Of a stretch of DNA of 64,000 bases, positions 45,925 to 55,205 are shown one piece after another. Position 1 is the stretch's first letter; every line of letters begins with the position of its first letter. A program made the position numbers and the translations under genes. Source of the stretch: Pseudomonas oryzae (GTDB lineage: Bacteria > Pseudomonadota > Gammaproteobacteria > Pseudomonadales > Pseudomonadaceae); contig NZ_LT629751.1 in NCBI RefSeq assembly GCF_900104805.1, positions 1,655,001 to 1,719,000 on the forward strand. Direction: 5' to 3'. Below the pieces are notes generated by a model. The model made no database searches. It worked only from the letters and a program-made list of their open reading frames with translations, and was not told the DNA's origin.

Positions 45925-48668
45925 GCGACATGCCACGGACGGTCGCCCGGCTGCAGCAGGCCGGCCTCACCTACGGTCGTACCCACGCGCTGGACGACGT
46001 CAGCCTGGAGATACCGGCGCAGCGCATGGTCGGCCTGATCGGCCCGGACGGCGTCGGCAAGTCCAGCCTGCTGGCGCTGGTCGCCGGCGCCCGGCAGATC
46101 CAGCGAGGCACCATCGAGGTGCTCGGCGGCGACATGGCCGACAAGGACCACCGCCGCGCGGTCTGCCCGCGCATCGCCTACATGCCCCAGGGGCTGGGCA
46201 AGAATCTCTACCCGACGCTGACGGTGTTCGAGAACCTCGAATTCTTCGCCCGCCTGTTCGGCCAGGCCCGCGCGGAGCGGCGCTGGCGCATCGACGAACT
46301 GACCCACAGCACCGGCCTGCACCCGTTCCTCGAGCGCCCGGCCGGCAAGCTGTCCGGCGGCATGAAGCAGAAGCTCGGCCTGTGCTGCGCGCTGATCCAC
46401 GACCCTGACCTGCTGATCCTCGACGAACCGACCACCGGCGTCGATCCGCTGTCGCGCAACCAGTTCTGGGAGCTGATCGAGCGCATCCGCGCCGGCCGCC
46501 CACAGATGAGCGTGCTGGTGGCCACCGCCTACATGGACGAGGCGCAACGCTTCGACCATCTGGTGGCGATGGACGCCGGCCGGGTGCTGGCCACCGGCAC
46601 GCCGGCCGAGCTGCTCGCCCGCACCCACAGCACCAGCCTGGAGGAGGCCTTCATCCGCCTGCTGCCGGAAGAACGGCGCCAGCATCACCAGGCACTGGTG
46701 ATCCCGCCGCGCCAGGCCAGCGACAGCATCGCCATCGAGGCGCACGGCCTGACCATGCGCTTCGGCGACTTCGTGGCGGTCGACCGGGTGAACTTCCGCA
46801 TCGAGCGCGGGGAGATCTTCGGCTTTCTCGGCTCCAACGGCTGCGGCAAGACCACCACCATGAAGATGCTCACCGGCCTGCTGCCGGCCAGCGCGGGCGA
46901 AGCCCTGCTGTTTGGCAAGCCGGTGGACCCGCACGACCTGCAGACCCGCCAGCGGGTCGGCTACATGTCGCAGGCCTTCTCGCTGTACAGCGAACTGAGC
47001 GTGCTGCAGAACCTCGAACTGCACGCACGGCTGTTCCACATTCCGTCGGAGCGCCGCGCCGCGCGCATCCGCGAGATGCTCGAGCGCTTCGAACTCGCCG
47101 ACGAGGTGGACAGCCTGCCCGACAACCTGCCGCTCGGCGTGCGCCAGCGCCTGTCGCTGGCGGTGGCGGTGATCCACCAGCCGGAGATCCTGATCCTCGA
47201 CGAACCCACCTCCGGGGTCGATCCGATCGCCCGCGACGGCTTCTGGGAGCTGCTGATCCAACTGTCGCGCGAGGAAGGGGTGACCATCTTCATCTCCACC
47301 CATTTCATGAACGAGGCGCTGCGCTGCGACCGCATCTCGCTGATGCACGCGGGCAAGGTGCTGGACAGCGACACGCCGCAGGCGCTGATGGCCAGGCGCG
47401 GCCTGCCGACCCTGGAGGCGACCTTCATCGCCTACCTGGAGGATGCCCTGGCCGGTGACGCGGACACCCGGGAGGCCAGCCATGCCGCTGCTGCCGCCGC
47501 CCGCCCGGCACCGAGCCGGCTCGCCGGCAGCGCCGAACAGCACGCGCGCTTCAGCCTGCGCCGCCTGCTCAGCTACAGCCGCCGCGAGGCCATCGAGCTG
47601 CGCCGCGACCCGGTGCGCGCCCTGCTGGCGATGCTCGGTACCGTGCTGCTGATGTTCATCATGGGCTACGGCGTCAGCTTCGACGTGGAGAATCTGAGCT
47701 ACGCGGTGCTCGATCGCGACCAGACCACCACCAGCCAGAGCTACCTGCTGAACATCGCCGGCTCGCGCTACTTCATCGAGAAGGCGCCGCTACACAGTCA
47801 CGCCGAGCTCGACCGGCGCCTACGCAGCGGCGAGATCAGCCTGGCCATCGAGATCCCGCCCGGCTTCGGTCGCGACCTCAAGCGCGGCGACCGTCCGCAG
47901 GTGGCGTTCTGGATCGACGGCGCCATGCCGGTGCGCGCCGACACCATCAAGGGCTACGTGCAGGGCCTGCACGCCAGCTACCTGCAGGAGCTGGCCCGCG
48001 AGGCCGGGGTCGACGCGACCCAGCCGGCCGAGGTGGCCATCCGCTACCGCTACAATCCCGACGTGCAGAGCCTGCCGGCCATGGTGCCGGCGATGATCCC
48101 GATCCTGCTGATGATGATCCCGGCGATGCTCACCGCCCTCGGCGTGGTGCGCGAGAAGGAGCTGGGCTCGATCACCAACTTCTACGTCACGCCGACCACC
48201 CGCCTGGAGTTCCTCCTCGGCAAGCAGCTGCCCTACGTCGGCCTCGCGATGATCAACTTCTTCACCATGGTGCTGCTGGCCGTCTACGTCATGGGCATCC
48301 CGCTCAAGGGCAGCCTGCTGACCCTGAGCCTCGGCGCCCTGCTCTACATCATCTGCTCCACCGGCCTGGGCCTCTTGATGTCGTCGATCCTGCACAGCCA
48401 GATCGCGGCGATCTTCGGCACCGCCATCGCCACCCTGCTGCCGGCGATCCAGTTCTCCGGACTGACCCACCCGGTGTCGGCGCTGGAGGGCGCCAGCGCC
48501 TTCATCGGCCAGCTGTACCCGACCAGCCACTTCCTGATCATCAGCCGCGGGGTGTTCTCCAAGGCGCTCGACCTGGGCGAGCTGCTGCCCTACTTCCTCC
48601 CCCTGCTGCTGGCCATCCCGGTGCTGACCCTGGCCAGCGTTGCCGGCCTGCGCAAGCAGGAGAAGTGA
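45921..48668 (+). CDS. rbbA: RbbA-type fused ABC ATPase/permease
   Basis: A 915-residue fusion read from a GTG overlapping the yhiI stop. NBD1 (about 10-250) has Walker A-like GPDGVGKS (Asp in place of the usual Asn/Ser) and signature LSGGMKQKL with [14 protein letters not shown]2 (about 270-510) has [20 protein letters not shown] and [11 protein letters not shown]. The C-terminal 370 residues are an ABC-2-type permease with six helices. The layout and length match RbbA/YhiH (911 in E. coli), reported as ribosome-associated, though the neighbours argue for export. Both ATP sites look functional. Confidence 0.9.
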   Translation: MSDMPRTVARLQQAGLTYGRTHALDDVSLEIPAQRMVGLIGPDGVGKSSLLALVAGARQIQRGTIEVLGGDMADKDHRRAVCPRIAYMPQGLGKNLYPTLTVFENLEFFARLFGQARAERRWRIDELTHSTGLHPFLERPAGKLSGGMKQKLGLCCALIHDPDLLILDEPTTGVDPLSRNQFWELIERIRAGRPQMSVLVATAYMDEAQRFDHLVAMDAGRVLATGTPAELLARTHSTSLEEAFIRLLPEERRQHHQALVIPPRQASDSIAIEAHGLTMRFGDFVAVDRVNFRIERGEIFGFLGSNGCGKTTTMKMLTGLLPASAGEALLFGKPVDPHDLQTRQRVGYMSQAFSLYSELSVLQNLELHARLFHIPSERRAARIREMLERFELADEVDSLPDNLPLGVRQRLSLAVAVIHQPEILILDEPTSGVDPIARDGFWELLIQLSREEGVTIFISTHFMNEALRCDRISLMHAGKVLDSDTPQALMARRGLPTLEATFIAYLEDALAGDADTREASHAAAAAARPAPSRLAGSAEQHARFSLRRLLSYSRREAIELRRDPVRALLAMLGTVLLMFIMGYGVSFDVENLSYAVLDRDQTTTSQSYLLNIAGSRYFIEKAPLHSHAELDRRLRSGEISLAIEIPPGFGRDLKRGDRPQVAFWIDGAMPVRADTIKGYVQGLHASYLQELAREAGVDATQPAEVAIRYRYNPDVQSLPAMVPAMIPILLMMIPAMLTALGVVREKELGSITNFYVTPTTRLEFLLGKQLPYVGLAMINFFTMVLLAVYVMGIPLKGSLLTLSLGALLYIICSTGLGLLMSSILHSQIAAIFGTAIATLLPAIQFSGLTHPVSALEGASAFIGQLYPTSHFLIISRGVFSKALDLGELLPYFLPLLLAIPVLTLASVAGLRKQEK

Positions 48669-48669
48669 C

Positions 48670-49785
48670 ATGCGCGCCCTGTCCAACATCCTCCAGCTCG
48701 GCCTCAAGGAACTGCGCAGCCTGTATCGCGACCCGGCGCTGGTGGTGCTGATCGTCTACTCGTTCACCCTGGCGATCTACTCCAGCGCCACCGCCATTCC
48801 CGAGGCGCCGCACCGCGCCACCATCGCGGTGGTCGACGAGGACCGCTCGCCGGTCTCGCAGCGCATCCTCAACGCCTTCCAGCTGCCCTACTTCGTGCCG
48901 CCGGTATACATCGACCACGCGCAGATGGACGGCGGCATGGACGACGGTCGCTACACCTTCACCCTCGACATCCCCCCCGGCTTCCAGGAAGACCTGCTCG
49001 CCGGGCGCCAGCCGGCCATCCAGCTCAACGTCGACGCCACCCAGGTCAGCCAGGCATTCACCGGTGCCGGGCACATCCAGCAGATCATCGCCGCCGAGGT
49101 GGCCGAGTTCGTCCAGCGCTACCGCAGCGCCGAAGCGCTGCCGGTGGAGGCGGTGGTGCGCACCGCCTTCAACCCCAACCTGACCCGCGCCTGGTTCGGC
49201 GCGGTCAACGAGGTGGTCAACCAGATCACCATGCTGGCGATGATCCTCACCGGCGCCGCGCTGATCCGCGAACGCGAGCACGGCACCATCGAGCACCTGC
49301 TGGTGATGCCGGTGACCCCGGTCGAGATCATGCTCGGCAAGGTCTGGGCGATGGGCCTGGTGGTGCTCGCCGCCGCGGCCTTCTCGCTGGCCTTCGTGGT
49401 GCGCGGCTGGCTGGACATCCCGCTGCAGGGCTCGCTGGCGCTGTTCATCGGCGGCGCCGCGCTGCACCTGTTCGCCACCACCTCGATGGGCATCTTCTTC
49501 GGCACCGTGGCACGCTCGATGCCGCAACTGGGCCTGTTGACCATCCTGGTGATGATTCCGCTGCACATCCTCTCCGGCGGCGTCACCCCGCGCGAGAGCA
49601 TGCCCGAACTGGTCCAGCAGGTGATGCTGGTCGCCCCCACCACCCATTTCGTCCAGCTCGCCCAGGCCATCCTGTTCCGCAGCGCCGGCGCCGACATCGT
49701 CTGGCCGCAGCTGCTGGCCCTGGCGACCATCGGTGCGGCCTTCTTCGCCGCGGCCCTCGGCCGCCTGCGCAAGTCGCTGCAGTGA
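48670..49785 (+). CDS. yhhJ: ABC-2 permease, YhhJ-like
   Basis: A 371-residue permease with TM1 (about 20-40), a large periplasmic loop containing VVDEDRSPVSQRILNAF and YTFTLDIPPGFQEDLLAGRQP, and five more helices (about 180-370) including ALIREREHGTIEHLLVMPV. It is the partner permease to the membrane half of RbbA, probably forming a heterodimer. It begins one base after the rbbA stop and is followed 22 bases later by the TolC-like gene. Confidence 0.9.
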   Translation: MRALSNILQLGLKELRSLYRDPALVVLIVYSFTLAIYSSATAIPEAPHRATIAVVDEDRSPVSQRILNAFQLPYFVPPVYIDHAQMDGGMDDGRYTFTLDIPPGFQEDLLAGRQPAIQLNVDATQVSQAFTGAGHIQQIIAAEVAEFVQRYRSAEALPVEAVVRTAFNPNLTRAWFGAVNEVVNQITMLAMILTGAALIREREHGTIEHLLVMPVTPVEIMLGKVWAMGLVVLAAAAFSLAFVVRGWLDIPLQGSLALFIGGAALHLFATTSMGIFFGTVARSMPQLGLLTILVMIPLHILSGGVTPRESMPELVQQVMLVAPTTHFVQLAQAILFRSAGADIVWPQLLALATIGAAFFAAALGRLRKSLQ

Positions 49786-49807
49786 TGGATACTTGGCACA
49801 TCAGGTC

Positions 49808-51283
49808 ATGAGGAAGCACACCTTGAAACGGACTCCCGGCCTCGCCCGCCGACTGGCGCTGGCCATCGCCCTCGCCGCCTGCCCCGCCCTCCTTCCGGCG
49901 GCCGAGCAGCCCGCGCCATCGACCCGCGTCGACCTGTTCGGCGTCTACCTCGAAGCCATGCGCAACAATGCCGACCTCGCCGCGGCCCGCGCCGACTACG
50001 AGGCGCGCAAGGAAGCGGTGCCGCAGGCCCGCTCCGCCCTGCTGCCGCAGCTCAACGGCGGCGCCAACCTCGCCGACAGCCGCACCCAGCTCGACCAGCC
50101 GGCCCTCGACCTCGAACGCAGCGGCCTGCTCTACCAGGCCAGCCTGAGCCAGGCGCTGATCCGCGCCGACCGCTGGTTCCAGCTGCAGGCCGCCAAGGCG
50201 GTGAGCTCCCAGGCCGCGCTGGAGCTGTCGGCGGTGGAGCAGAACCTGATCCTGCAGAGCGCCGAGGCCTACTTCGGCGTGCTGCGCGCCCAGGACACCC
50301 TGGCCGCGACCCGCGCCGAGGAAGCCGCCTTCCAGCGTCAGTACGAGCAGGCCAGCGCACGCTTCGAGGTGGGCCTGTCCGACCGTACCGAGGTACTGGA
50401 GACCCAGGCCGGACGCGACACCGCGCGCGCCAACCGGCTGATCGCCGAACGCCGGGTGGAGGACGCCTTCCAGGCGCTGACCACCCTCACCGACCGCCAG
50501 TACCGCTTCGTCGAGGGCATCCGCCACGAGCTGCCGATCAACCCGCCGGCGCCCAACGAGCCGGACAGCTGGGTCGACACCGCCATGCAGCGCAACATCC
50601 TGCTGCAGGCCAGCGCCTATGCGGTGAGCGGCGCCGAGCAGACCCTGCGCCAGCGCAAGGCCGGCCATGCGCCGACCCTCGACCTGGTGGCGCAGTACCA
50701 GAAGGGCGACAACGACAGCCTGGGCTTCACTAACAGCGGCCTGGGCGTCGGGCCGAGCTACAGCGGCGACGCCGAGCAGCAGAGCATCGGCCTGCAGCTG
50801 AACATCCCGCTGTTCAGCGGCGGCCTGACCAGCTCCCAGGTGCGCGAGGCCTACCAGCGCCTCAGCCAGAGCGAACAGCTGCGCGAGAGCCTGCGCCGCC
50901 AGGTGGTGCAGAACACCCGCGACTCCCACCGCGCGGTGAACAGCGCGGTGTCCCAGGTCGAGGCGCGCAAGCAGGCGATCGTCTCCAGCAGCAGCGCGCT
51001 GGAGGCCACCCAGCTCGGCTACGAGGTGGGCACGCGCAACGTCGTCGACGTGCTGGACGCCCAGCGCCAGCTTTACAGCGCCGTGCGCCTGTACAACGAG
51101 GCGCGCTACGGCTACCTCCTCGAGCAGCTGCGCCTCAAGCAGGCGGCCGGCATCCTCAGCCCGGACGACCTGCAGGAGCTGTCGCCCTGGCTCAAGCCCG
51201 ACTACGACCCGGATCGCGACTTCCTGCCGCCGATGGACAGCGGAGCAAGCGACGGACAGCCCGGGAGCGCCACGCAAGGCTGA
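49808..51283 (+). CDS. TolC-family outer-membrane channel
   Basis: A 491-residue TolC-type protein with a signal peptide (about residues 1-30, ending PAA) and no lipobox. Two repeated coiled-coil halves are visible: YEARKEAVPQARSALLPQLNGGANL and, in the second, FSGGLTSSQVREAYQRLSQSEQ followed by YEVGTRNVVDVLDAQRQLY. It closely resembles TolC/AggA of type I secretion. Placement directly after yhiI-rbbA-yhhJ gives a complete tripartite ABC exporter. The ATG at 49808 begins the signal peptide; the upstream frame overlaps yhhJ. Confidence 0.9.
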   Translation: MRKHTLKRTPGLARRLALAIALAACPALLPAAEQPAPSTRVDLFGVYLEAMRNNADLAAARADYEARKEAVPQARSALLPQLNGGANLADSRTQLDQPALDLERSGLLYQASLSQALIRADRWFQLQAAKAVSSQAALELSAVEQNLILQSAEAYFGVLRAQDTLAATRAEEAAFQRQYEQASARFEVGLSDRTEVLETQAGRDTARANRLIAERRVEDAFQALTTLTDRQYRFVEGIRHELPINPPAPNEPDSWVDTAMQRNILLQASAYAVSGAEQTLRQRKAGHAPTLDLVAQYQKGDNDSLGFTNSGLGVGPSYSGDAEQQSIGLQLNIPLFSGGLTSSQVREAYQRLSQSEQLRESLRRQVVQNTRDSHRAVNSAVSQVEARKQAIVSSSSALEATQLGYEVGTRNVVDVLDAQRQLYSAVRLYNEARYGYLLEQLRLKQAAGILSPDDLQELSPWLKPDYDPDRDFLPPMDSGASDGQPGSATQG

Positions 51284-51325
51284 CTATACTGGCCGGGTAC
51301 TGGAGCTGGCCGCGAGGATACCGCC

Positions 51326-51685
51326 ATGACCACCCTCTCCCACGCCCACTGCGACGCCTGCCGCGCCGACGCGCCGCAGGTGACGGAGGCCGAACTGGCC
51401 GAACTGATCCACGAGATTCCCGACTGGAACATCGAGGTGCGCGATGGCGTGATGCAGCTGGAGAAGGTGTTCACCTTCCCCGACTTCCAGCGCGCACTGA
51501 ACTTCACCAACGCGGTCGGCGCCATCGCCGAGATGGAGGGCCACCACCCGGCGCTGCTCACCGAGTGGGGCAAGGTCACGGTGACCTGGTGGACGCACAA
51601 GATCGGCGGCCTGCACCGCAACGACTTCATCATGGCGGCGCGCACCGACCAGGTGGCGCAGCACAGCGAGAACCACCACCCCTGA
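51326..51685 (+). CDS. phhB: Pterin-4a-carbinolamine dehydratase
   Basis: A 119-residue enzyme regenerating the tetrahydrobiopterin-type cofactor after phenylalanine hydroxylation. Signature residues are EGHHPAL (the catalytic His pair) and [18 protein letters not shown]. In P. aeruginosa phhB follows phhA in a PhhR-controlled operon; here neither phhA nor phhR is in the window. GAGGA precedes the ATG. It converges with the aromatic amino acid permease gene, so the two genes form a loose aromatic-metabolism pair. Confidence 0.94.
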   Translation: MTTLSHAHCDACRADAPQVTEAELAELIHEIPDWNIEVRDGVMQLEKVFTFPDFQRALNFTNAVGAIAEMEGHHPALLTEWGKVTVTWWTHKIGGLHRNDFIMAARTDQVAQHSENHHP

Positions 51686-51722
51686 TACGACGAGGCCGCC
51701 CTGCGGCGGCCCCTCGAACAAC

Positions 51723-53132
51723 TCAGCGCAGCGGCGTCGCGGCCGCCCGGCCGGCCAGCGACTGCTTGAGCCGGTAGCACAGGGCGATCACCACCAGCCA
51801 CAGCGGAATGGCGTACACCGACAGGCGAATGCCCTCGATCTGCCACATCACCACCAGGATCAGCCCCAGGAAGGCCAGGCACAGGTAGTTGCCCAGCGGA
51901 TGCCACAGCGCCTTGAACGCCGGCTGCACGCCTTCGCGCACCTTGGCGGCGCGGAACTTCAGGTGGGTCAGGCTGATCATAGCCCAGTTGATCACCAGCG
52001 CCGCCACCGTCAGCGCCATCAGCAGTTCCAGCGCCCCGGTCGGCAGCAGGTAGTTGACCAGCACGCACAGCAGGGTGATCAGCGCCGACACGCCGATGGC
52101 CAGCACCGGTACGCCGCGCCGGTTCAGGCGCATGAACTGCCGCGGCGCATCGCCCTGCTCGGCCAGGCCGTAGAGCATGCGGCTGTTGCAGTAGACGCCG
52201 CTGTTGTACACCGACAGCGCGGCGGTCAGCACCACGAAGTTGAGCACGTGGGCCGCGGCATCGCTGCCGATCAGCGCGAAGATCTTCACGAACGGGCTGC
52301 CGCTGTAGGGGTCACCGGCGCTGCTGATGCTCTCCAGCAGCGCGTCCCACGGGTACAGGCTGAGCAGCACCGCCAGCGCGCCGACGTAGAAGATCAGGAT
52401 GCGGTAGACCACCTGGTTGATCGCCTTGGGGATCACCTTCTTCGGCTCGGCCGCCTCGGCGGCGGTGATGCCGACCAGCTCCAGGCCGCCGAAGGCGAAC
52501 ATGATGAAGGCCAGCGACATCACCAGCCCCTCGAAGCCGTTGGGGAAGAAACCGCCGTGCGCCCACAGGTTGCTGACCGCCGCCTGCTCGCCGCCACTGT
52601 CGGTGGCCAGCAGGTAGATGCCGAGGATGATCATGCCGACGATGGCCGCCACCTTGACGATGGCGAACCAGAACTCGGCCTCGCCGAACATCTTCACGTT
52701 GGTCAGGTTGATCGCGTTGATCAGCACGAAGAACACCGCCGCCGTCGCCCAGGTCGGCACCTCCGGCCACCAGAACTGGATGTACTTGCCGACCGCGGTC
52801 AGCTCGGACATGCCCACCAGGATGTACAGCACCCAGTAGTTCCAGCCGGACAGGAAGCCGGCGAAGCTGCTCCAGTAGTTGTGCGCGAAATGGCTGAACG
52901 AGCCGGCCACCGGCTCCTCGACGATCATCTCGCCGAGCTGGCGCATGATCAGGAAGGCGATCAGCCCGGCGATGGCATAGCCGAGGATCATCGACGGCCC
53001 GGCCTTCTGCAGCACCCCGGCCGAGCCGAGGAACAGGCCGGTGCCGATGGCGCCGCCGAGCGCGATCAGCTGGATGTGGCGGTTTTTCAGGCTGCGCTGC
53101 AGTTCGCCCTGATGTGGAGTTGCGTGGGTCAT
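51723..53132 (-). CDS. aroP: Amino acid permease, AroP-like
   Basis: A 469-residue APC-superfamily transporter with 12 hydrophobic helices. It opens LQRSLKNRHIQLIALGGAIGTGLFLGS, the amino acid transporter signature, and has FGGLELVGITAAEAAEPKK near residue 220. Sequence resembles the AroP/PheP aromatic group, and its position next to phhB supports aromatic substrates, although other members of the AAT family (GABA, proline) cannot be excluded. AGAAGGTG precedes the ATG. Confidence 0.85.
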   Translation of the reverse strand: MTHATPHQGELQRSLKNRHIQLIALGGAIGTGLFLGSAGVLQKAGPSMILGYAIAGLIAFLIMRQLGEMIVEEPVAGSFSHFAHNYWSSFAGFLSGWNYWVLYILVGMSELTAVGKYIQFWWPEVPTWATAAVFFVLINAINLTNVKMFGEAEFWFAIVKVAAIVGMIILGIYLLATDSGGEQAAVSNLWAHGGFFPNGFEGLVMSLAFIMFAFGGLELVGITAAEAAEPKKVIPKAINQVVYRILIFYVGALAVLLSLYPWDALLESISSAGDPYSGSPFVKIFALIGSDAAAHVLNFVVLTAALSVYNSGVYCNSRMLYGLAEQGDAPRQFMRLNRRGVPVLAIGVSALITLLCVLVNYLLPTGALELLMALTVAALVINWAMISLTHLKFRAAKVREGVQPAFKALWHPLGNYLCLAFLGLILVVMWQIEGIRLSVYAIPLWLVVIALCYRLKQSLAGRAAATPLR

Positions 53133-53311
53133 CGATCACCTTCTGACCGGAGTGGCACCGCCGCGGTCGTGGCGCAGCGGCTCATGGAAAGCGGCCGACC
53201 CGGTTGGGCACGGCGCGGGCCGCGGATTGTACAACGGTAGCTGCGCGCAGGCCTGACTGCCGGGCGTTCTGCGTTACACTGCCGGCGTCTTCGTCCCGGA
53301 TTTCCCCCTTC

Positions 53312-54637
53312 ATGCCCGATCGCCAGCGCCTGTATCAGATCCTCTTCCTCGGCCTGCCGATCATCGGTGGCATGCTCAGCCAGAGTCTGATCAACCTGGT
53401 CGACGCGGCCATGGTCGGGCACCTGGGGGAAAAGGCGCTGGCCGGGGTGGGCCTGGGCAGCTACGCCAACTTCGTCGCGGTGTCGCTGATCATGGGCCTC
53501 GGTTCGGCGGTGCAGGCGCTGGTCGCGCGGCGGCGCGGCGAGGGCCGGCTGCTGGAGGAAGCGACGCCGCTCAACGCCGGCCTGGCAATGGCCCTGCTGG
53601 TCGGCCTGCCGCTCGGCCTCGCCTGCTGGCTGCTCGCGCCGCAGATCATCGACCTGCTGACCCAGGACCCGGAGGTCGCCGGCATCGCCCGCGAGTACTT
53701 CCAGTGGCGGGTGCTGGCGGTCGCCGCGGTGGGCCTGAACTTCTCGTTCCGCGGCTTCTGGAACGGCAGCCACCGCTCGGGCATGTACCTGCGCATCCTG
53801 CTCGGCATGCACCTGTTCAACGCCGCGCTGAGCTACTGCCTGATCCACGGCCTGCTCGGCCTGCCGCGCATGGGCGCGGAAGGCTCGGGGCTGGGCACCT
53901 GCATCGCCCTCTACCTCGGCTCGCTGGTCTACCTGGTGCAGACCTGGCGGGTGGCGCGCAACGGCGGCTTCCTGCGCGGGCGGCCGCAGGCCATCGAGTT
54001 CCGCGTGCTGCTGCGCCTGGCGCTGCCCAACTCGCTGCAGCAGTTCCTGTTCGCCACCGGCATCACCCTGCTGTTCTGGATCATCGCGCAGATCGGCAGC
54101 GCCGAGCTGGCGGTGGCCCATGTGCTGATCAACCTGACCCTGCTGCTGATCCTGCCGGCCATCGGCCTGGGCATGGCAGCCACCACCCTGGTCAGCCACA
54201 GCCTCGGCGAGGGTGACGTGGAGGCCGCGCACCGCTGGGGCTGGGAGGTGGTGCGCATCGCCGCCCTGGGCCTGACGCTGCTCGGCATTCCCTTCTGGCT
54301 GTTCCCCGAGGCGATCCTCGGCCTGTTCGTCAACGATCCGCGGCTGATCGAGCTGGGTACCTGGCCGCTGCGCCTGACCGGCCTGTGCATGGTGCTGGAC
54401 TGCGCCTCGCTGGTGCTGACCCAGGCGCTGCTCGGTGCCGGCGCCAGCCGCACGGTGATGGCGGTGAGCCTGGGCAACCAGTGGCTGTTGTTCCTGCCGC
54501 TGGCCTACCTGATCGGTCCGGTGCTCGGCTACGGTCTGCTGGCGATCTGGGCGCTGTACATGCTGCAGCGCGGCTTCGCCTCGCTGCTGTTCGCCGTCAT
54601 GTGGCAGAAGCGCGACTGGGCGCGCATCGAGTTGTAA
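53312..54637 (+). CDS. MATE-family efflux transporter
   Basis: A 441-residue inner-membrane protein with 12 helices in two repeats. It opens ILFLGLPIIGGMLSQSLINLVDAAMVGHLGEKALAGVGLGS, the classic MATE start, and the second half has LRLALPNSLQQFLFATGITLLFWIIAQIG. It should export cationic drugs or metabolites using a Na+ or H+ gradient. The ATG at 53312 was chosen as the family start; the 36 codons upstream look non-coding. The DUF2970 gene follows at 54696. Confidence 0.92.
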   Translation: MPDRQRLYQILFLGLPIIGGMLSQSLINLVDAAMVGHLGEKALAGVGLGSYANFVAVSLIMGLGSAVQALVARRRGEGRLLEEATPLNAGLAMALLVGLPLGLACWLLAPQIIDLLTQDPEVAGIAREYFQWRVLAVAAVGLNFSFRGFWNGSHRSGMYLRILLGMHLFNAALSYCLIHGLLGLPRMGAEGSGLGTCIALYLGSLVYLVQTWRVARNGGFLRGRPQAIEFRVLLRLALPNSLQQFLFATGITLLFWIIAQIGSAELAVAHVLINLTLLLILPAIGLGMAATTLVSHSLGEGDVEAAHRWGWEVVRIAALGLTLLGIPFWLFPEAILGLFVNDPRLIELGTWPLRLTGLCMVLDCASLVLTQALLGAGASRTVMAVSLGNQWLLFLPLAYLIGPVLGYGLLAIWALYMLQRGFASLLFAVMWQKRDWARIEL

Positions 54638-54695
54638 CTTGCGCAGCGGCGCAACGCCGGCAAAGCTTGCAGGAGCAATCGCAGTGGAGCCAGCC

Positions 54696-54935
54696 ATGAA
54701 CGACGAGCGCAAACCCCATGACGAGCCGGGCGAGCCCCCCCTCACCCTGCGCGAGATGCTGCAGAGCGTGCTGGCCGCCGCCTTCGGCGTGCAGAGCAAC
54801 AAGAACCGCATGCGCGACTTCGGCCGCGGCAAGCCCAGCCACTTCATCATCCTCGGCCTGCTGTTCACCGGCCTGTTCGTGCTGGTGCTGTTCGCCGTGG
54901 TGCGCCTGGTGCTCGGTCTCAGCGGCGTCGCGTAA
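54696..54935 (+). CDS. DUF2970 small membrane protein
   Basis: A 79-residue protein with an acidic, Pro-rich start, the DUF2970 core LREMLQSVLAAAFGVQSNKNRMRDF, and one C-terminal membrane helix (about 50-74). DUF2970 proteins are small single-helix membrane proteins of unknown function common in proteobacteria. The ATG at 54696 follows a purine-rich GTGGAGCC. The gene lies 58 bases after the MATE gene and its stop nearly meets the stop of the small minus-strand gene at 54942. Confidence 0.8.
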   Translation: MNDERKPHDEPGEPPLTLREMLQSVLAAAFGVQSNKNRMRDFGRGKPSHFIILGLLFTGLFVLVLFAVVRLVLGLSGVA

Positions 54936-54941
54936 CGCTGC

Positions 54942-55076
54942 TCAGTGCCCGGCGACCCAGAAGATCGCCGTCGCCACCACGATGCAGATCAGGCTCAGCG
55001 CCGCCCAGGCATCCACACGGCTGTCCGCCACCGCCACCATCACCCTGCTTTCCCGCTCCCGTTCGTCCCGCTGCAT
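54942..55076 (-). CDS. 44-residue single-helix membrane protein
   Basis: A short gene not obvious from length alone. It has an excellent ribosome site (GGAGGAA seven bases before the ATG at 55076), a charged start MQRDERERESR, then VDAWAALSLICIVVATAIFWVAGH, a single membrane helix running to the C-terminus. The strong site and amphipathic layout support a real gene. It is convergent with the DUF2970 gene and faces away from the diguanylate cyclase gene. Function unknown. Confidence 0.7.
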   Translation of the reverse strand: MQRDERERESRVMVAVADSRVDAWAALSLICIVVATAIFWVAGH

Positions 55077-55205
55077 GACCGTTCCTCCGGGTTGTGTCTG
55101 TACTCAGTCAAGCCAGCCCACCACCAAAGTTCAAGGCGCCACGCCCGTCGGTTGCCGCCGTTGGCGGCTATTAAAGTGTTAAGATTTGCAGCCTGTTTCG
55201 TACGA

